This document shows positions 6,631 through 14,297 of a stretch of 14,817 nt of DNA, in pieces. The stretch lies in NCBI GenBank assembly GCA_041748075.1, contig JBGTDX010000072.1, positions 1 through 14,817 of the forward strand, read 5' to 3'. Within the stretch, counting starts at the first letter, position 1; every line of letters begins with the position of its first letter. The notes beneath the pieces are model-generated. The model had not been told where the DNA came from. It ran no database searches and saw only the letters and a list, made by a program, of their open reading frames with translations. The translations under genes were made by a program, and so were the position numbers. The stretch comes from JBGSYJ01 sp041748075 (GTDB taxonomy: Bacteria; Acidobacteriota; Thermoanaerobaculia; Gp7-AA8).

Positions 6631-8199
6631 ATGCACAACACTCGACATACAACAGGCGCGCTGCGGTCCGTTCCGTTTCTCGCGCTGCTGGCAGTTTCGA
6701 TGATGACCGGCCTTGCCACTGTGGCCGGCGCCGCGGAGCTGGGCGAATTCGTCCCGACGGGGCCGATGACGCAACCGAGGGCGGGCCATACCGCGACCCT
6801 GCTCCAGGACGGGCGCGTGCTCATCTTCGGAGGATGGAGCGGCTCGCAGCCCACTTTCGTTGCGGAGATCTACGACCCCGGCACCGGCAGGTTCACCCGT
6901 CTGCCGACATCGTTCGAGCCGCGTGATGGGCACAGTGCCACCCTGCTTGCGGACGGGATGGTCCTCATCGCCGGAGGATGGGGCGGTTTCGACACGGGAT
7001 TCAGGGCGCTGATCATCGACCCTGACGACGGCCGGGTCACACAGACCGTCCGGATGAACCAATCGCACTGGGGCCACTCCGGGACGCTGCTGCCGAACGG
7101 GAAGGTCCTGATCGCCGGAGGAATCTGGGATTTCATCGACGGAACACCCGTGGATCCCGAGCTGTACGATCCGATCACGGAGACTTTCACGCTTGCCGGC
7201 CCCCATGCCGGCACAAGGCACGCTAATGTCGCTCCTTTCGGAATCCTGAAATCGACCGCCCTGCCTGGCGGCCGCGTTCTGTTCACCGGCGGACAGCCCG
7301 AAGTCTACGACCCTGCCTCGGGGCGATTTCGTCTGACGCAGCCGATGGTCTCGCCGCTCTACCGCGCCGGAGTGGTGAACCACACCGCGACGCTGCTCAG
7401 GAACGGGACCGTGCTGGTCGTCGGCGGGGCCGCTGAGTTTGGCTCCTGTGGGGGCATCGACCGTCCCGAGCTTTTCGATCCTGCGTCGGAGAGCTTCCGC
7501 GCCATCAATGCTACGCCCACCCCGCGGATTCGCCACACGGCGACGCTGCTGCAGGACGGCAACGTACTTCTGCTTGGAGGCCTTGGACGTGACTGTAAGG
7601 GCACAGACGCGGCAGAGCTCTACGACCCCGCCGCCGAGTCCTTCATCTCCGTCGGCCGCATGACCCAGCGACGGCGTGATCATACTGCCACGCTGCTGCT
7701 GGACGGCAGCGTCCTCATTGCCGGAGGAAGCACCGATCCCCGGGGGGGCGGCAGCAATCAGTTGATGTCGGCGGAACTGTACCGTCCAGTAGTCTCCACG
7801 CTTCCTCCGCCCGTGACAGGGGACTGCGTCTCCGATGCGTACTCAACATGCATGCTTGGCCGGTTCATGGTGCAGGCTCGCTACCGGAACGGTTTCGACG
7901 ACGGGCCGGTGAATACGCAGGCGCTTGCGAAGGTCACCGCCGCCTTCGCCGAGTCGAACTACGCAACCTCGTTCTTCTACTTCAACAATCCGAACAATGT
8001 CGAGGTGATGGTAAAGCTCCTTGATCAGGGAAACCATCTTGGCAGTATTCCGACGATCGCCGTAATCACCGGCGTTGCCACCCCGCTTCGCGTGGAAGTA
8101 AGCGTCACCGACACGAGCAGCAGTGGAGCCACGAAAACGTACATCTCTGAATACGGCACACAGGCGGGCGTGACCGACTTTACGGCATTCTTCCGTTGA
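6631..8199 (+). CDS. Secreted kelch-repeat beta-propeller protein
   Basis: The ATG at 6631 has GGGGAGG with a five-base spacer. The 522-residue product starts with a signal peptide (cleavage after VAGA or AGAA, near residue 35). Seven kelch/galactose-oxidase-type repeats follow, with RxxHTATLLxDGxVLIxGG motifs at about 50, 99, 148, 206 (degenerate), 248, 300 and 348, each followed by an ELYDPxxxxF strand. They make one seven-bladed propeller. The last 125 residues (from CVSDAYSTCMLGRFMVQARY) form a separate domain with SFFYFNNPNNVEVMVKLLD and RVEVSVTDTSSSGATKTY. I know this type from other acidobacterial secreted proteins, but it has no named function that I can state. The galactose-oxidase Cys-Tyr copper site is not evident, so a binding role is more likely than an enzyme. 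It stands alone on the plus strand and converges on the receptor gene. Confidence 0.9.
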   Translation: MHNTRHTTGALRSVPFLALLAVSMMTGLATVAGAAELGEFVPTGPMTQPRAGHTATLLQDGRVLIFGGWSGSQPTFVAEIYDPGTGRFTRLPTSFEPRDGHSATLLADGMVLIAGGWGGFDTGFRALIIDPDDGRVTQTVRMNQSHWGHSGTLLPNGKVLIAGGIWDFIDGTPVDPELYDPITETFTLAGPHAGTRHANVAPFGILKSTALPGGRVLFTGGQPEVYDPASGRFRLTQPMVSPLYRAGVVNHTATLLRNGTVLVVGGAAEFGSCGGIDRPELFDPASESFRAINATPTPRIRHTATLLQDGNVLLLGGLGRDCKGTDAAELYDPAAESFISVGRMTQRRRDHTATLLLDGSVLIAGGSTDPRGGGSNQLMSAELYRPVVSTLPPPVTGDCVSDAYSTCMLGRFMVQARYRNGFDDGPVNTQALAKVTAAFAESNYATSFFYFNNPNNVEVMVKLLDQGNHLGSIPTIAVITGVATPLRVEVSVTDTSSSGATKTYISEYGTQAGVTDFTAFFR

Positions 8200-8200
8200 G

Positions 8201-8249
8201 AGGTTGTGAATTGCTCGGGATGACACAATGCTTCGATTTCTTACAACCT
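8201..8249. terminator. Weak inverted repeat between convergent genes
   Basis: AGGTTGT (8201-8207) and ACAACCT (8243-8249) could pair across a 35-base loop immediately after the kelch stop. The stem is only 7 bp, the loop is long and no clear T-run follows, so this is a poor terminator candidate. CTCGGGATGACA at about 8214-8225 resembles part of the GTCATCC-type dispersed repeat in reverse. Confidence 0.2.
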
Positions 8250-8272
8250 GAGAGTGACGACGCGACGAGCGA

Positions 8273-11188
8273 TCAGAAGCGCAGTGCGATGGAGGCCTGA
8301 ACACTTCGCGGCGACTGATACGAATCCGGTCCGGTCGGCTGACCGAAGTCGGCGGAGCGAACGTAGTGAACCCCCTCGACCGGAGTCTCGGTAAAAGGAT
8401 TGAAGGCGAGAAGGCCGGAGCTGGCGCCGCCGCCCTGGCGCGTCAGCACGGCCGTCTGCGGAACGACGACGGCGGTGTTGTTGAAGAGGTTGAAGACTTC
8501 CACCTTGAGCAGCGGCCGGAGTTTCACGCCGAGCTCGTAGCCGATTGCGACGTCCGTACTCCAGACGTCGTCGGTCCGGAACGCTCCCCGCTCGCTGAAG
8601 TAGTACGGCACATTACTCGCCCAGTTCAGTGAATATCCGGGGTTGCGCGGGATGCCGTTGAACGGAGCGGTCCGCCCCGTGGCGTCGATCTCGCCGACCA
8701 GGGAGTAGGGGGTCCCCGAATCGAAGCGCTGCAAAACGGACAAGCTGAGGACGTGCGAGCGGTATGCGGAATGCCATCCGGCCCAGACGCGCGCCCGGTG
8801 CCGCTGGTCCTGCTGGAGATAGCCGATTGGCTGCCGCTGAGAGTACCCGAAATACTCGGGATGCCAGAGAGACAGCGGCCAGTTGCGAGGTGCGCCCGGG
8901 CTCACACCCTCTTCGCCTTCATCGTTGCCTCGCAGCTTCGAGAGTGTATACCCTCCCCCGCCGCTCAACCGTCCCCGCTGCCACGACCCCTGGAGCTGCA
9001 GCGCGCGGTAGGTCCGCACCGTTTCGTCGTCGTCATTGACGATCTTTGCGATGTCGAGAACATTGCCGAGGATATCGACACTCTGACCTGTGGTGGTGTC
9101 GAGGTGCATAGCGTAGAAATTGGTCCAGTCTCGCGACACGAGGTCCAGCCGAATGGACGCAGATGAACCCTGCAGGCCATACCCGATCGTCCATTCGTCC
9201 ACTGCGGGTGAGCGCAGCGAACGCGGGAAGTCACCGCTCGCTTCCGGATTAGTGATCGCGATCAGGAGTGAGCGGTTCTGGACGCCTCCGATGGAATCGA
9301 ACCAGGCGAAGAGCCGGGCGAGCGCCTCCCGGGCGGGGATGAGTAGGTGCGGCGGCGTCCCGATCGGATTGATGTCCGGGCCGACATAGCGCCATCGGAA
9401 CTGATTGAATACACCCACCTGCTGCGCGGTGCCGCCTCCCTCGAGGATCCGCGCCGCATAGCGTCCGTAACTCGCGATCAGCTGCTGCCTGCCATCGCCC
9501 CGCAGGTCCCATGCGAAACCAAGGCGCGGACTGAAGGCGTCATCGTCGGAGATGACGCGGCCCACCGCGTCGAGCGCGCGGGTGCGGTCGTACCGAACGC
9601 CGAGATTCAGTGTCAGCCGCGGGTGAGGATCCCATCGATCGTTGATGTAGGCGCTGTCCATCCCCAGGTCGCTGCCTCGTTCCCCCCGGAAGTACGGGGT
9701 CCACTGGATCTGGGTGCCCGACCCGAAGACCGGGTAGGCCTCGGTCCCGATCAGGTGAGCCGTACCAGCCTGGATCGTGAACTCGCTGGCCGACCGCGTC
9801 CCGCGATTCTGGCGCGTCTCGTCGAACATCTCTCCGCCGAGGACGAGCGTGTGACTTCCCCATGCCAGATCCCGGTAATGTGACAGCTTTGCCGACCAGG
9901 TGGTGCTGTCACGCGCATCGTCGCCGCAGATCCCGCAGCCGAAGGGAGCATGAAACTCGGACCTCGGCGAACGTATACCGATGGGCGTACCTTCGAGCCG
10001 ATCGACCGACCGGCCGCCGTTGCCCTGAAGCCGCGAACTGCGCGTGGAGTAGTGAGTCTCAGCGAACCACTGGGCGGGGAGTAGATTCGTGGAAGTCAGG
10101 GCGAGGAACCTGATCGGTTCCTCGCGCTCCGGAATGAGCGCGCCTGAGTCCAGAACCCGGCGGTTCGCGCGCGCTTGAGTGACGTTCGTCTCGGCGAGAT
10201 TCGACTCCACCCACGAGCCGATCAGGGAGTGGCGTGGCGTGACTGCGGCTGTGAGTTTCAACTGAGCGCGCTGATCGTCGCTTCGGGAGTCATAGGGAAC
10301 GTTCGTCGCGAACGTGAACCTTCGCGCGGAGCTCTTCGCGTCGCGGCCGGCGAGGAAGAACCAGAGACGGTCGCGCTGGAGGAATCCGCCGAGCGTTCCC
10401 TCGAGCGCGTGATCAAGATCGCTCAGCGGTTCAGGCTCGCCGGGCCAGGGGCTTCGTGCCTGCCATCCGCCGCTGGTGAGGCGATCGCGAATCGAGCCAT
10501 CGAATTCATTGCCGCCCGATCGGGTGATCGTGCTGACGACGCCGCCGGTGAAGCGTCCGTACTCTGCGGGAATCGCCCCGCTGAGGACGACCACCTCCTG
10601 AATCGCGTCTTCAAAGATCACGCGTTGCGGCTGGCCCGTCTGATACTCGTTGACCACGACCCCGTCCACGAGGAAGAGGCTGTCCCAGGACGGAGCTCCG
10701 GAGATCATCAGCGAACGCCCCACCGTCGCGTTTGGAGTGAGCAGGACGATCGAGCGGAGATCGCGCTGGACCGGAAGCCGCTCAATGTCACTCGCGGTGA
10801 AGTTCGTCGAGATCGGCACGTCTGCGGGAGAGCGTCCGGACGCTTCTACTGTGACGCCTTCGCGGACGGTATCGATCTGCAGCTCCACGTCGAGTTGCGA
10901 CCGCGCGCCGAGAATTACAGTAAGCGTTCTGCGAGTGTCGGAGAAACCGGCGAGCTCAAAAAGGAGCTCGTAGTCGCCGGGGGGAAGAAACGGGATGAAG
11001 AACCCACCGTTCTCACCGGTGGTCGCGAGACGCGGGCTCTGAAGACTGCTCGAAGTCGCCGTGACGGTGACTGCCGGAAGGGACTGCCCGCCGCTGGTGA
11101 CCCGGCCGGTGATCTCGGTCGTCGCTCCCTGCTGCGCTCTTGCGGACGCAGCCGCCAGCAGCATCAGGAAGACCGCCGTCTTCTTCAT
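8273..11188 (-). CDS. Oar-like TonB-dependent outer-membrane receptor
   Basis: This 971-residue protein has a signal peptide (MKKTAVFLMLLAAASARA, cleaved before QQ). A carboxypeptidase-regulatory-like Ig domain follows (about 25-103: TEITGRVTSGGQSLPAVTV, then PPGDYELLFELAGF). A TonB-box-like stretch is at 109-116 (REGVTVEA), and the plug domain at about 122-228 contains VDGVVVNEYQTGQ and GAIPAEYGRFTGGVVSTITRSGGNEF. A large beta-barrel fills the rest and ends in the terminal aromatic residue expected for outer-membrane assembly (SIALRF). The length is typical of Oar-like receptors. It would import or bind a large extracellular ligand using TonB energy. The ligand is not predictable, since family members handle siderophores, glycans and proteins. 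The start codon overlaps the stop of the regulator gene (ATGA at 11185-11188), and only a weak ribosome binding site is visible, so translation is probably coupled to the regulator. Confidence 0.95.
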   Translation of the reverse strand: MKKTAVFLMLLAAASARAQQGATTEITGRVTSGGQSLPAVTVTATSSSLQSPRLATTGENGGFFIPFLPPGDYELLFELAGFSDTRRTLTVILGARSQLDVELQIDTVREGVTVEASGRSPADVPISTNFTASDIERLPVQRDLRSIVLLTPNATVGRSLMISGAPSWDSLFLVDGVVVNEYQTGQPQRVIFEDAIQEVVVLSGAIPAEYGRFTGGVVSTITRSGGNEFDGSIRDRLTSGGWQARSPWPGEPEPLSDLDHALEGTLGGFLQRDRLWFFLAGRDAKSSARRFTFATNVPYDSRSDDQRAQLKLTAAVTPRHSLIGSWVESNLAETNVTQARANRRVLDSGALIPEREEPIRFLALTSTNLLPAQWFAETHYSTRSSRLQGNGGRSVDRLEGTPIGIRSPRSEFHAPFGCGICGDDARDSTTWSAKLSHYRDLAWGSHTLVLGGEMFDETRQNRGTRSASEFTIQAGTAHLIGTEAYPVFGSGTQIQWTPYFRGERGSDLGMDSAYINDRWDPHPRLTLNLGVRYDRTRALDAVGRVISDDDAFSPRLGFAWDLRGDGRQQLIASYGRYAARILEGGGTAQQVGVFNQFRWRYVGPDINPIGTPPHLLIPAREALARLFAWFDSIGGVQNRSLLIAITNPEASGDFPRSLRSPAVDEWTIGYGLQGSSASIRLDLVSRDWTNFYAMHLDTTTGQSVDILGNVLDIAKIVNDDDETVRTYRALQLQGSWQRGRLSGGGGYTLSKLRGNDEGEEGVSPGAPRNWPLSLWHPEYFGYSQRQPIGYLQQDQRHRARVWAGWHSAYRSHVLSLSVLQRFDSGTPYSLVGEIDATGRTAPFNGIPRNPGYSLNWASNVPYYFSERGAFRTDDVWSTDVAIGYELGVKLRPLLKVEVFNLFNNTAVVVPQTAVLTRQGGGASSGLLAFNPFTETPVEGVHYVRSADFGQPTGPDSYQSPRSVQASIALRF

Positions 11189-13095
11189 GAGCGGACGAAC
11201 CCTGCCCGGCGCAGGAGAAGCTGGAATCGTGGATCTTCCCGCAAGGGATCGAACAGCGGCTCGGTGTTGAGGCGGATCGCGTGCTGAGGTTCATCGACGA
11301 TCTTCTCGAGCACTGAGAGCGCAGCGTCGAACTCGCCGAGCCCGACGAGCAGTACGGCGACGCTGAACGGGGGGACGAAGCGCTGGGTCGAGGGTGTTTG
11401 CAGCTCCCGGAGGATCGAAAGAGCCTCCTCGCGCTGCCCGTTCGCAGCGAGAGCGTAACCGAGGAACGCGCGGTTCAGCGGTCGGGCATCCCACTCGTTG
11501 AGCTTGCGCGCCAACTGCACCGCCTCTACGGGTTTTCCCTCGGCGATCAGAACCCGAATCATCCCGATGTTCGCCTGATTGTGCCTTGGCTGCATCTCGA
11601 GCAGCTCCTCGAGCTTGTTCCGTGCCGTACCCCAGTCGCGAGCTGTGAGATGGGTGTTGACGATGCCCCAGTGGGTGGCGGGGTTGAGCGGATCGATCGC
11701 CAGCGCCCGGGTGCGAACCGCCAGCGACTCGTCGTATCGACTGAGAGACTGGAGAAGGTAGCCGTAGACGATGAGCGCCTCGCTGTTCTTGGGATGCGCC
11801 GCCAGAATCCGCCGGAGGTCGCGCTCCGCGCCGGCGTAGTCGAGATCCCAGAACAATCTCTTTTCAGCAAGGGGGATCTGCGCCTCGACGAGCCCCGGTT
11901 CCAGCTCCAGCGCACGGCGCGCCGCCGCTTCGCTCCTGGCCCAGTGTTCTGAAGCGCGACCAGAACCGCTGAAAGCGATCTCCCCGTGGGCATCGGCCAG
12001 TCCCGCCCAGGCGAGCGCATAGCGCGGATCGCGTTCGAGCGCCCGTTCGAAAAGTGCGGCCGCCCTCTGCGAAGCGTCGGCGGGTCCCGCGGCACCGCCG
12101 TGGAACAATTGAAAGCGTCCCCGAATGTAATCCTGATACGCCTCCGGGCTATCCGTGAATCGCTTCTTCAGGAGGGTTCGTTCGTCGGGCGACAGTCGAA
12201 AAAGGAGGGCGTCGGCCACGCGCGTGGAGATCCGATCCTCGAGCGCGAACATGTCGCTGCGCGGCTCGTCGAACGTCTCCGCCCAGATCGGCTGCTGCTC
12301 GTCGACGTCGAGCAACTGTACGGTGACTCGGACTCGATCGGCCGAGGTGCGCACGCTGCCCTCCAGGACCGCATCGACGCCGAGTCTCCGCCCTGCCTCG
12401 CGCGACGCGACTTTTCCGGTGGCGAAGGGGCGAACCGCGCTGGTGGGGCGGACCGTCAGCTCCCGAACGTTGCTGAGCCGGGTGATGACGACATCGGTCA
12501 GGCCCAGGCCGAGGTGCGAATCCGCACCTTCGGTCGGACTGGTCACGAAAGGAAGAACCGCGAGCGAACGGATGAGAGGCTGGCCCGGTCCGGGCACGGC
12601 CTCGAGTGGTCTCCTCGCGGACATTAGTAGTGCCGCTCCGGATACGATCACCAGAAGGGCAATCGCAGCGGCTGGCAACCATGCCCGCCCCCGTGCGGCA
12701 GATTGTTCAGGGTGTGAGGTCTCCCCGCTCGCCGGCTCCGCGCTCTGCGGTTCAATGATCGGTTCCGCCGTCGGTTCAGACGGCGAAATCTCCCGGACGG
12801 ACGCTTCGAAGGAGTACCCGAACCCGTGAACGGTGCGGATAAAGCGGGGGTTTCTCGCATCGTCTCCCAGCGCCGCTCGCAACTCGGCGACCAGCGAGGG
12901 GAGATTGCCCTCGGTGACGAATGTACCGGGCCAGAGCTCATCCTGCAGGTCTGACTTGGATACGGCAGTCGGTCTCCTGCCGATCAGGATGCCGAGCAGC
13001 TGGAACGCCTTCGGCGAGACATGCAGCGGTTCGCCCCCGCGGTGCAGCATCCGCCGCGCGTCGTCGAAAGTTACATCGCCGAAATTGACAGCCAT
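11185..13095 (-). CDS. CadC-like winged-helix membrane regulator with TolB-like and TPR domains
   Basis: The start is set at the ATG at 13095 because the family begins right before the winged helix (MAVNFGDVTFDDARRMLHR). A TTG at 13176 would add 27 unconserved residues across the likely promoter. In the 636-residue protein, an OmpR/PhoB-type DNA-binding domain spans about 1-98, with LSPKAFQLL-like sequence and the family motif RFIRTVHGFGYSF. A low-complexity Glu/Pro linker follows, then one membrane helix (about 138-158). A TolB/FlgO-like domain covers about 173-290 (SLAVLPFVTSPTEG, then LGVDAVLEGSVR), and TPR repeats run from about 340 to the end. The DNA-binding part is therefore cytoplasmic and the TolB/TPR part periplasmic, as in one-component CadC/ToxR sensors. 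It overlaps the receptor gene by 4 bp and is divergent from TonB copy B, so these are its likely targets. The C-terminal half resembles the gene at 2-1516. Confidence 0.92.
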   Translation of the reverse strand: MAVNFGDVTFDDARRMLHRGGEPLHVSPKAFQLLGILIGRRPTAVSKSDLQDELWPGTFVTEGNLPSLVAELRAALGDDARNPRFIRTVHGFGYSFEASVREISPSEPTAEPIIEPQSAEPASGETSHPEQSAARGRAWLPAAAIALLVIVSGAALLMSARRPLEAVPGPGQPLIRSLAVLPFVTSPTEGADSHLGLGLTDVVITRLSNVRELTVRPTSAVRPFATGKVASREAGRRLGVDAVLEGSVRTSADRVRVTVQLLDVDEQQPIWAETFDEPRSDMFALEDRISTRVADALLFRLSPDERTLLKKRFTDSPEAYQDYIRGRFQLFHGGAAGPADASQRAAALFERALERDPRYALAWAGLADAHGEIAFSGSGRASEHWARSEAAARRALELEPGLVEAQIPLAEKRLFWDLDYAGAERDLRRILAAHPKNSEALIVYGYLLQSLSRYDESLAVRTRALAIDPLNPATHWGIVNTHLTARDWGTARNKLEELLEMQPRHNQANIGMIRVLIAEGKPVEAVQLARKLNEWDARPLNRAFLGYALAANGQREEALSILRELQTPSTQRFVPPFSVAVLLVGLGEFDAALSVLEKIVDEPQHAIRLNTEPLFDPLREDPRFQLLLRRAGFVRS

Positions 13096-13120
13096 GGCGC
13101 GCTCTGGTTGACCAGCCAAA

Positions 13121-13149
13121 ATTATGGGTTCTCCCGCCGGCAGGCGCAA
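13121..13149 (-). promoter_or_regulatory. Candidate sigma-70 promoter for the regulator-receptor operon
   Basis: On the minus strand, TTGCGC (13149-13144) and CATAAT (13126-13121) are separated by exactly 17 bp. The -10 box matches the consensus at five of six positions, the -35 box at three. It would give a leader of about 20 bases before the ATG at 13095. The shared 17-bp element begins seven bases upstream of the -35 box. Confidence 0.4.
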
Positions 13150-13155
13150 GGGACT

Positions 13156-13172
13156 CAGAAGATTCCCATACT
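13156..13172. promoter_or_regulatory. Shared 17-bp element, regulator-side copy
   Basis: CAGAAGATTCCCATACT differs by one base from 6527-6543. It abuts the candidate regulator promoter, roughly -40 to -57 from the inferred start of transcription, which suits an activator or autoregulator. Confidence 0.45.
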
Positions 13173-13199
13173 CCAATCATGAGATCCCCATGTTTCTCA

Positions 13200-13216
13200 G
13201 TCCGCCCGCTGCGGAC
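13200..13216. other. Short perfect hairpin in the divergent promoter region
   Basis: GTCCGC (13200-13205) pairs with GCGGAC (13211-13216) across a five-base loop. There is no T-run. It could be a binding site or incidental. Confidence 0.25.
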
Positions 13217-13267
13217 GGTTTGCGCCCTGGCCAGGTGTCGAGCTACCCACTCCCTGACGCGCACTAC

Positions 13268-13299
13268 CAGAAGATTCGGAGGTCAAAGTCAGAAGATCC
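13268..13299. promoter_or_regulatory. Two CAGAAGAT-type half sites 22 bp apart
   Basis: CAGAAGATTC (13268-13277) and CAGAAGATCC (13290-13299) are direct repeats whose starts are 22 bp apart, two helical turns. This is the spacing style of OmpR/PhoB-type winged-helix binding sites. They lie about 95-125 bp upstream of the small lipoprotein/TonB copy B start and share their core with 13156-13172 and 6527-6543. Confidence 0.4.
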
Positions 13300-13391
13300 A
13301 CAGGATTCCCACCCGCCGGGGACCAACCTTTACTCATGTGACACGGAGCGTCATGGCCGGGAGATCAGCAGGCCGCGCTGGAGGTTGGCTT

Positions 13392-13553
13392 ATGGTGTAC
13401 AGAGTCGCTGTGTTCGTGTTCCTGCTGCTTTGTGCTGCGGCTTGCTCCAAAAGTACAGCGACTTTTCTATCGGTAAGAGCGACCGACGCGTCGCTCTCGA
13501 GCTGTTCACCCATCGCCCGGACAGAGCCGAATGTTCGAAACAACAGTCGTTGA
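13392..13553 (+). CDS. Putative small lipoprotein (53 aa) overlapping TonB copy B
   Basis: The ATG at 13392 follows GGAGG with a seven-base spacer (GGAGGTTGGCTT). The product begins with a short lipoprotein-like signal, MVYRVAVFVFLLLCAAAC, with the candidate lipidated Cys at residue 18. A 35-residue tail (SKSTATFLSVRATDASLSS onward) follows with no recognised domain. The stop at 13551-13553 lies 23 bp inside the TonB gene, so reading this ORF could help ribosomes reach the poorly marked TonB start at 13531. It may be a real entericidin-sized lipoprotein, a leader peptide for TonB, or an untranslated ORF. The matching frame in the other TonB block lacks an in-frame ATG, which weakens the case for a protein function. 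Confidence 0.45.
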   Translation: MVYRVAVFVFLLLCAAACSKSTATFLSVRATDASLSSCSPIARTEPNVRNNSR

Positions 13554-14297
13554 ATCGAGAAAGCGTCCCGGACGCGCAGGGTCTCTTGCCATCCTGCCCG
13601 TCTCGATCGGGCTCCACGTTGCAGCATTGGCAGGGGCGATCGTCACGACAGTGTGGGCAATCGATTTTCCGGCGATGGCTCCTTCACAGATCGTGCTCTA
13701 CACTCTGGCGGCTCCGTTGCCTCCGATGCCACCGCCACCGCCGCCACCAGCTGGTTCGAGGCCGGTGACGACCCAGCCGACAAAAGTTCCTGTTCGTGTC
13801 CACAACCTGGCACCCACGGTGATTCCTGATCACAACCCTGAAGTTCTTCCAGCCTCGATCGCATCCGTGTCCGAAGTGTTCGATACGGAGCCCGGAGTTC
13901 TTTACGGCATCGAAGGAGGCGTCGAGGGAGGCGTGCTCGGAGGAATCGTTGGAGGAATGGCCGGCGGTGTTCTCGGAGGCGTCGTCAGCGATACACCTGC
14001 CGATATGGTCCGCGCCGAGTACGACGTGGCAGTCCCCAGATTCGTCTCGAAGATGTTCCCCGAGTATCCCGCTGCCGCGCGGTGGCGAGGGATTCAGGGA
14101 GTCGTCCTCGTCGATTACATCATCGGGAAGAACGGCAACGTCAAAGACGTGATCGTGCTGGAAGAAGCGCATCCCCTTCTGGCAAAGGCAGCCGTCAAGG
14201 CGATCATGCGGTGGAGATTCAGGCCGACGAGAGTGAACGGCGAGCCTGTCGACGTCATCCACAAGCTGGCGATCGTGTTCCAGCTCGAGTGAGTCGC
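13405..14297 (+). repeat. Inverted duplication arm B (TonB block)
   Basis: This arm matches the reverse complement of 3881-4788. Homology starts at TCGCTGTGTTCG, within the small lipoprotein signal sequence, and stops at GAGTCGC just after the TonB stop codon. Flanking sequences on both sides are unrelated to arm A. Confidence 0.92.
13531..14292 (+). CDS. TonB-family energy transducer (copy B)
   Basis: This 253-residue paralogue of 3874-4662 has the same layout. The N-terminal MFETTVVESRKRPGRAG is followed by a membrane helix (about 18-45), a run of prolines, a Gly-Gly-x-x repeat one unit shorter than in copy A, and a TonB C-terminal domain (about 165-253: ARWRGIQGVVLVDYIIGKNG, then AVKAIMRWRFRP). 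The first 38 residues are identical in both copies. Changes cluster in the spacer (VHNLAPTVIPDHNPEVLPAS against VDNLAPTVIPDHIPEELPAS) and in the C-terminal domain, which contacts receptors. It stops at IVFQLE because a TGA occurs where copy A reads on for seven more codons. It overlaps the small lipoprotein ORF by 23 bp. Its divergent pairing with the regulator-receptor operon suggests that it serves the receptor at 8273-11188. That pairing is inferred from position only. Confidence 0.9.
   Translation: MFETTVVESRKRPGRAGSLAILPVSIGLHVAALAGAIVTTVWAIDFPAMAPSQIVLYTLAAPLPPMPPPPPPPAGSRPVTTQPTKVPVRVHNLAPTVIPDHNPEVLPASIASVSEVFDTEPGVLYGIEGGVEGGVLGGIVGGMAGGVLGGVVSDTPADMVRAEYDVAVPRFVSKMFPEYPAAARWRGIQGVVLVDYIIGKNGNVKDVIVLEEAHPLLAKAAVKAIMRWRFRPTRVNGEPVDVIHKLAIVFQLE

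Noticed and set aside
6493..7683. 396-codon minus-strand frame opposite the kelch gene
   Set aside because: It is a shadow of the repetitive kelch coding sequence and has no recognisable domain.
8201..8249. Bidirectional terminator between the kelch and receptor genes
   Set aside because: The stem is only 7 bp with a 35-base loop and no T-run. It is listed only as a weak feature.
10175..11287. 370-codon plus-strand frame opposite the receptor
   Set aside because: It is antisense to a certain TonB-dependent receptor, with charged low-complexity content and no domain.
13096..13176. TTG start for the regulator at 13176
   Set aside because: It adds residues not typical of the winged-helix family and covers the best promoter candidate.
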